Shown here: positions 52,298 to 55,071 of the stretch, one piece after another
Position numbering within the stretch: the first letter of the stretch is position 1
How the letters are laid out: every line of letters begins with the position of its first letter
Assembly: GCA_041747435.1 (NCBI GenBank)
Contig: JBGTFE010000026.1
Coordinates: 1 to 55,071, forward strand
Length of the DNA: 55,071 nt
Reading direction: 5' to 3'
DNA from: JBGTFE01 sp041747435
Lineage (GTDB): Bacteria > Acidobacteriota > Blastocatellia > Pyrinomonadales > Pyrinomonadaceae
Notes under the pieces: model-generated
Database searches by the model: none
What the model saw: the letters and a program-made list of their open reading frames with translations, nothing else
What the model was told of the DNA's origin: nothing
Made by a program: the position numbers and the translations under genes

Positions 52298-53032
52298 TTA
52301 TCTCCAATAAATTTCCAGCTCATATTCGCGCGCGCCGCTGTCGCTGTCGATAACTTCGACGATCGCCGTATAATTGTTGTTTCTATTCGGCTGCTGCACT
52401 ATCCGCACATCGCCGCGACCACGTCTTTTAGTTACATCGACCGTAACGTTTCGTCTTGGAAGCGCCGACGTGAAATTATAGGTTCCGGCGTTGTAAGTCT
52501 GACCGGTGATGGTATTTACGTCCAAATTCTTACCGCTGATCACAATTCGTACTTTTGCGTCAACCATGCCGCGCCACGTGACGCGTCCCGAAGAATTTCC
52601 GTCGTTATCGTCTCCGCCGCCGCCGCCGTAGTTTCCGAGCTCGCGCTCAATGTCGGTAATGGTTCTCTGCGCATCGCGCCAAAGATTGCCTTGCGATCCG
52701 TATGAAGGCGCGCGGCGCGCAATACCGGAAAGAATGCTAACCGCTTCACGAAGATCGGAAGCGCGGCTGCGGTCGCCGACCATTTGCTGGAAGAGTCCTG
52801 CGCCGGCGTCGAGTTGGTGAGCCAGGAACGCGTTTTCGATGTCGGCGCGCGAATTTGAATTACTTCGACGCAGATCCTCGGATGTCCTGTCAGCCAGATC
52901 GACCGTTTGGCGTTTTAGTTGATTGCTCAGATTCGTCAAACGGCTTGACCCATAACGTTCTGCATTTTGCGCCTGAGCGCCAAAGCTAAAGATTAAAAGG
53001 GAAAGAAAAGTAAAAAGAATAGATTTTTTCAT
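52298..53032 (-). CDS. exported hypothetical protein
   Basis: A 244-residue secreted protein. Signal peptide LFTFLSLLIFSFGAQAQ. The first half of the mature part is helical (NLSNQLKRQTVDLADRTSED). A Gly/Asp-rich linker (GGGGGDDNDGNSSG) is followed by a beta domain (RVTWRGMVDAKVRIVISGKN, YNFTSALPRRNVTVDV). Function unknown. AGGAG is 8 bp before the ATG at 53032. Confidence 0.75.
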   Translation of the reverse strand: MKKSILFTFLSLLIFSFGAQAQNAERYGSSRLTNLSNQLKRQTVDLADRTSEDLRRSNSNSRADIENAFLAHQLDAGAGLFQQMVGDRSRASDLREAVSILSGIARRAPSYGSQGNLWRDAQRTITDIERELGNYGGGGGDDNDGNSSGRVTWRGMVDAKVRIVISGKNLDVNTITGQTYNAGTYNFTSALPRRNVTVDVTKRRGRGDVRIVQQPNRNNNYTAIVEVIDSDSGAREYELEIYWR

Positions 53033-53158
53033 ATGCTGTCTCCTAACCAAAATTTTTAAGGGGAAAGACAAACCGTGTCATTTGAATGCAATCGATTACT
53101 TCTGGTTGCCGCATAAATTCCAAATTTAATTTGGAATTTGGAATCTGAAATTTGGAAT

Positions 53159-54184
53159 TCAATACTTCGCTTCAGCCGCAATTTCGTTAACAACCAAACC
53201 TTCGGTCGCGAGATTCCACTTCAAAACTTCGGCACCTTCTTCTTCGGCAAGAGCCTTTTCGACCGTTTCGCGCGCATCTTCTTCGCAGAAAAAAGCGATG
53301 CAGCCGCCGCCGCCGGCACCGCAAACTTTTGCAGCGATCGCTCCATTCGCCAAAGCTTTTTGGATCAAGCGATCCATCTGCGGCGTCGTAATATTCGGTG
53401 AAAGCCGTTTTTGCCGCGGAAACGCCGCCTTCAAAATTTCGCCGACACTGCTCCAGTCGTTTTCAATCAAAGCGCTCCGCATATTCACCGCCGAATCGCG
53501 TATGCCTTCAAAAAGTTTGAAGATCTCGGCGTCGCCGTCGATATGGCGTTTTGTAATCTCCCAATTATTTGTACCGGAATTCCGCGGTTCGCCCGTGTAA
53601 CAAATCGCGATGCGCTTTTCCAAAGTTTTTGTGAAGATTTGAAGCGCCTCGCGCTCCATTCCGTCCGCGCGAAAATGGATCGCCGCCGCGCCACCGAATT
53701 GCGCCGAGAAATAATCCTGAAAGCCGGTCGGAACTTTGATGACTTGGCATTCGACCGCCGCGGCGATTGAAATGAATTTCTCCGGCGCGTAGCGATCTTC
53801 GACAAATCTATTCAAAGCTCCGATGCAGGCAATGTTGAGCGTAGAAGAACCGGCGAGTCCGGCGCCGGCGGGCGCTTCGGAATTGGTCGTCATCGTAAAT
53901 CCGGTTTCGGGTTTGAAGAAATAAACAAGCTTTGCAAGCAGCTCAAGACGCGGCTCATCTTTTAGGTCGTCGATATTGTTTAGCGCGGTTTCAAAACCAA
54001 TGCCGCGGTCGACAGATTCCAAAATAATTCTCTCGTCCGAACGCGTTTCGATGCGGCATCGCGCCATCAGATCGACAGCGAAATTTACCGTCATCGCGCC
54101 TTCGTGAAACAAAAAAAGCGGCGGAATATCAATTGTTCCGCCCGCAAGATCAACGCGTGTCGGTGCGGATGATTCGATTATCAT
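53159..54184 (-). CDS. GHMP kinase family protein
   Basis: A 341-residue sugar or isoprenoid kinase of the GHMP fold. The N-terminal APTRVDLAGGTIDIPP, ATP loop PAGAGLAGSSTLNIA and C-terminal KVCGAGGGGCIAFF are all seen. It is most like D-glycero-D-manno-heptose 7-phosphate kinase-type proteins, but the substrate cannot be fixed. Its upstream region holds a family E REPIN. Confidence 0.85.
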   Translation of the reverse strand: MIIESSAPTRVDLAGGTIDIPPLFLFHEGAMTVNFAVDLMARCRIETRSDERIILESVDRGIGFETALNNIDDLKDEPRLELLAKLVYFFKPETGFTMTTNSEAPAGAGLAGSSTLNIACIGALNRFVEDRYAPEKFISIAAAVECQVIKVPTGFQDYFSAQFGGAAAIHFRADGMEREALQIFTKTLEKRIAICYTGEPRNSGTNNWEITKRHIDGDAEIFKLFEGIRDSAVNMRSALIENDWSSVGEILKAAFPRQKRLSPNITTPQMDRLIQKALANGAIAAKVCGAGGGGCIAFFCEEDARETVEKALAEEEGAEVLKWNLATEGLVVNEIAAEAKY

Positions 54185-54198
54185 AAATTTGATCGGAT

Positions 54199-54308
54199 GT
54201 AGCGCCGCCGTCCCGGCGGCTGTTGCGGCTGCATCTTGCTGCCGCCTTCGATTTTAATTGAACTGCCGGTAGAATGCACCAGGACTGCCGGCAAGATGCC
54301 GGCGCTAC
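54199..54308. repeat. REPIN-like inverted repeat, family E
   Basis: GTAGCGCCGCCGTCCCGGCG on the left and GCCGGCAAGATGCCGGCGCT on the right, with CTGCCGG internal hairpins. It lies upstream of the GHMP kinase gene and just after the DedA stop. Confidence 0.8.
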
Positions 54309-54313
54309 AAAGT

Positions 54314-55057
54314 TCAATCCTTGCCCGCCGCCGCTTTTTCCTTTTTTCGCTCCGCTTTTTTTTCTTCGCGGTCGGGCGAGCTGGTCAAGTGCAGCCGTTC
54401 GCCCAGATCGTGAAGTCTCGTCTGCGCGGCTTCTTCGATTGTGTGCAGCTTTTCTTCGATCATATGGATCGTTTCCGGCTTGACTTCCTCGACCTTTTCA
54501 GACAGCCAATAATGCTCGATCAGATAAAAAATAACGATTCCCGTTAGAACGATAAAGAACAACGCGATGCCCGCTTTTGTAAAATCGCCGAGAATTCCGG
54601 TGATTGCGCCGCTGAAAAAATAGCCCGCGCCGGAAAGCAGCAAAACCCAAATGCCGCAGCCGATGGCGTCCATCATCAGAAAACGCCAAAAAGGCATTCT
54701 GCCGATACCGTTAAAAAGACACATTGCCACGCGTAGACCGTAAATATATTTTGAAATGATGATCGCCGAACCGCCGAATTTATCGATCAATTTTTCGATT
54801 CGCGGCTGCGCCATTGTGTAAAAACGATAATTTTTGACGCTTTCGCGGAACACGCGTCCGATCATGTAGCCGAACATATCTCCGACCATTCCACCGAGCG
54901 TTCCGGCGATCAGAACCTTAAAAAATCCCCAATTTCCGAAAAATCCGCCGTGCGCCATCACGCCGGAGATCAAAAGCGTCATATCGCCTTCGACCGTACA
55001 AAGCGCGAAAACAGCGTAAATTCCGTATTGTTCGATGATTTGAGAAAGCTGGTCCAT
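54314..55057 (-). CDS. DedA family membrane protein
   Basis: A 247-residue inner-membrane protein of the DedA/SNARE-associated family, some members of which flip undecaprenyl phosphate or phospholipids. Conserved parts: AVFALCTVEGDMTLLISGVM, GGMVGDMFGYMIGRVF and IIISKYIYGLRVAMCLFNGI. Four to five hydrophobic helices, then a long charged C-terminal tail (REEKKAERKKEKAAAGKD). The start is near the window end with GAGAGTTCCTTT upstream. Confidence 0.9.
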   Translation of the reverse strand: MDQLSQIIEQYGIYAVFALCTVEGDMTLLISGVMAHGGFFGNWGFFKVLIAGTLGGMVGDMFGYMIGRVFRESVKNYRFYTMAQPRIEKLIDKFGGSAIIISKYIYGLRVAMCLFNGIGRMPFWRFLMMDAIGCGIWVLLLSGAGYFFSGAITGILGDFTKAGIALFFIVLTGIVIFYLIEHYWLSEKVEEVKPETIHMIEEKLHTIEEAAQTRLHDLGERLHLTSSPDREEKKAERKKEKAAAGKD

Positions 55058-55071
55058 AAAGGAACTCTCTT

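Overview
The window looks like a contiguous chromosomal segment of a free-living heterotrophic bacterium, most likely an Acidobacteriota member of the Blastocatellia/Pyrinomonadales type. The clues are a VWFA-related acidobacterial-type domain protein, FG-GAP and WG repeat proteins, futalosine-type menaquinone genes, moderate GC, weak Shine-Dalgarno signals and many short palindromic REP/REPIN repeats. This placement is inference; no rRNA or tRNA gene was seen to confirm it. The DNA is almost fully coding: no gene-free gap exceeds about 300 bp.

Layout. 1-9.2 kb: recR, a PlsC-like acyltransferase, pyrE, a NUDIX hydrolase, a secreted metalloprotease with FG-GAP repeats, an SRA-like small protein, proC, tyrS and an RDD membrane protein. 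9.2-21.6 kb: surface-sugar genes (an epimerase; UDP-HexNAc dehydrogenase plus UDP-GlcNAc 2-epimerase) and menaquinone genes (mqnE, a UbiA-type prenyltransferase), interrupted by a restriction/defence-like island at 10.3-15.8 kb (a frameshifted nuclease-DGQHR-HEPN protein, a D12-class adenine methyltransferase, an HNH protein). 21.5-33.3 kb, minus strand: a remnant two-gene cassette, a rhodanese with a probable selenocysteine, purF, a BrnT-type toxin-antitoxin pair, and a Phe/Tyr degradation run (phhA, hppD, hmgA, fahA, which together convert Phe to Tyr to 4-hydroxyphenylpyruvate to homogentisate to fumarate plus acetoacetate), with HicBA, an ankyrin protein, a methyltransferase and a WG-repeat protein mixed in. 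33.4-38.2 kb: a DNA glycosylase, a HEAT-like protein, an acyl/acetyl-CoA synthetase carrying an in-frame transposase insertion, and an SDR. 38.4-48.7 kb, mostly plus: an aspartate-family/DAP-lysine cluster (lysC, dapE-like, dapB, dapA, dapD, aminotransferase, asd) mixed with secreted proteins. 48.7-55.1 kb: a RAYT transposase with REP ends, then purB, purS, purQ, a GHMP kinase and a DedA membrane protein.

Three things stand out. (1) A complete REP-associated tyrosine transposase with its REP ends sits in frame inside the C-terminal domain of the CoA synthetase, so both read as one 861-residue protein. (2) The rhodanese gene has an in-frame TGA at the active-site loop, followed by a bacterial SECIS-like hairpin with loop GGUCU, so it is probably a selenoprotein. 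(3) At least two RAYT/REPIN families are present, each with a transposase copy and solo elements, and many repeats end only 2-8 bp from start codons, where a ribosome-binding site would normally lie.
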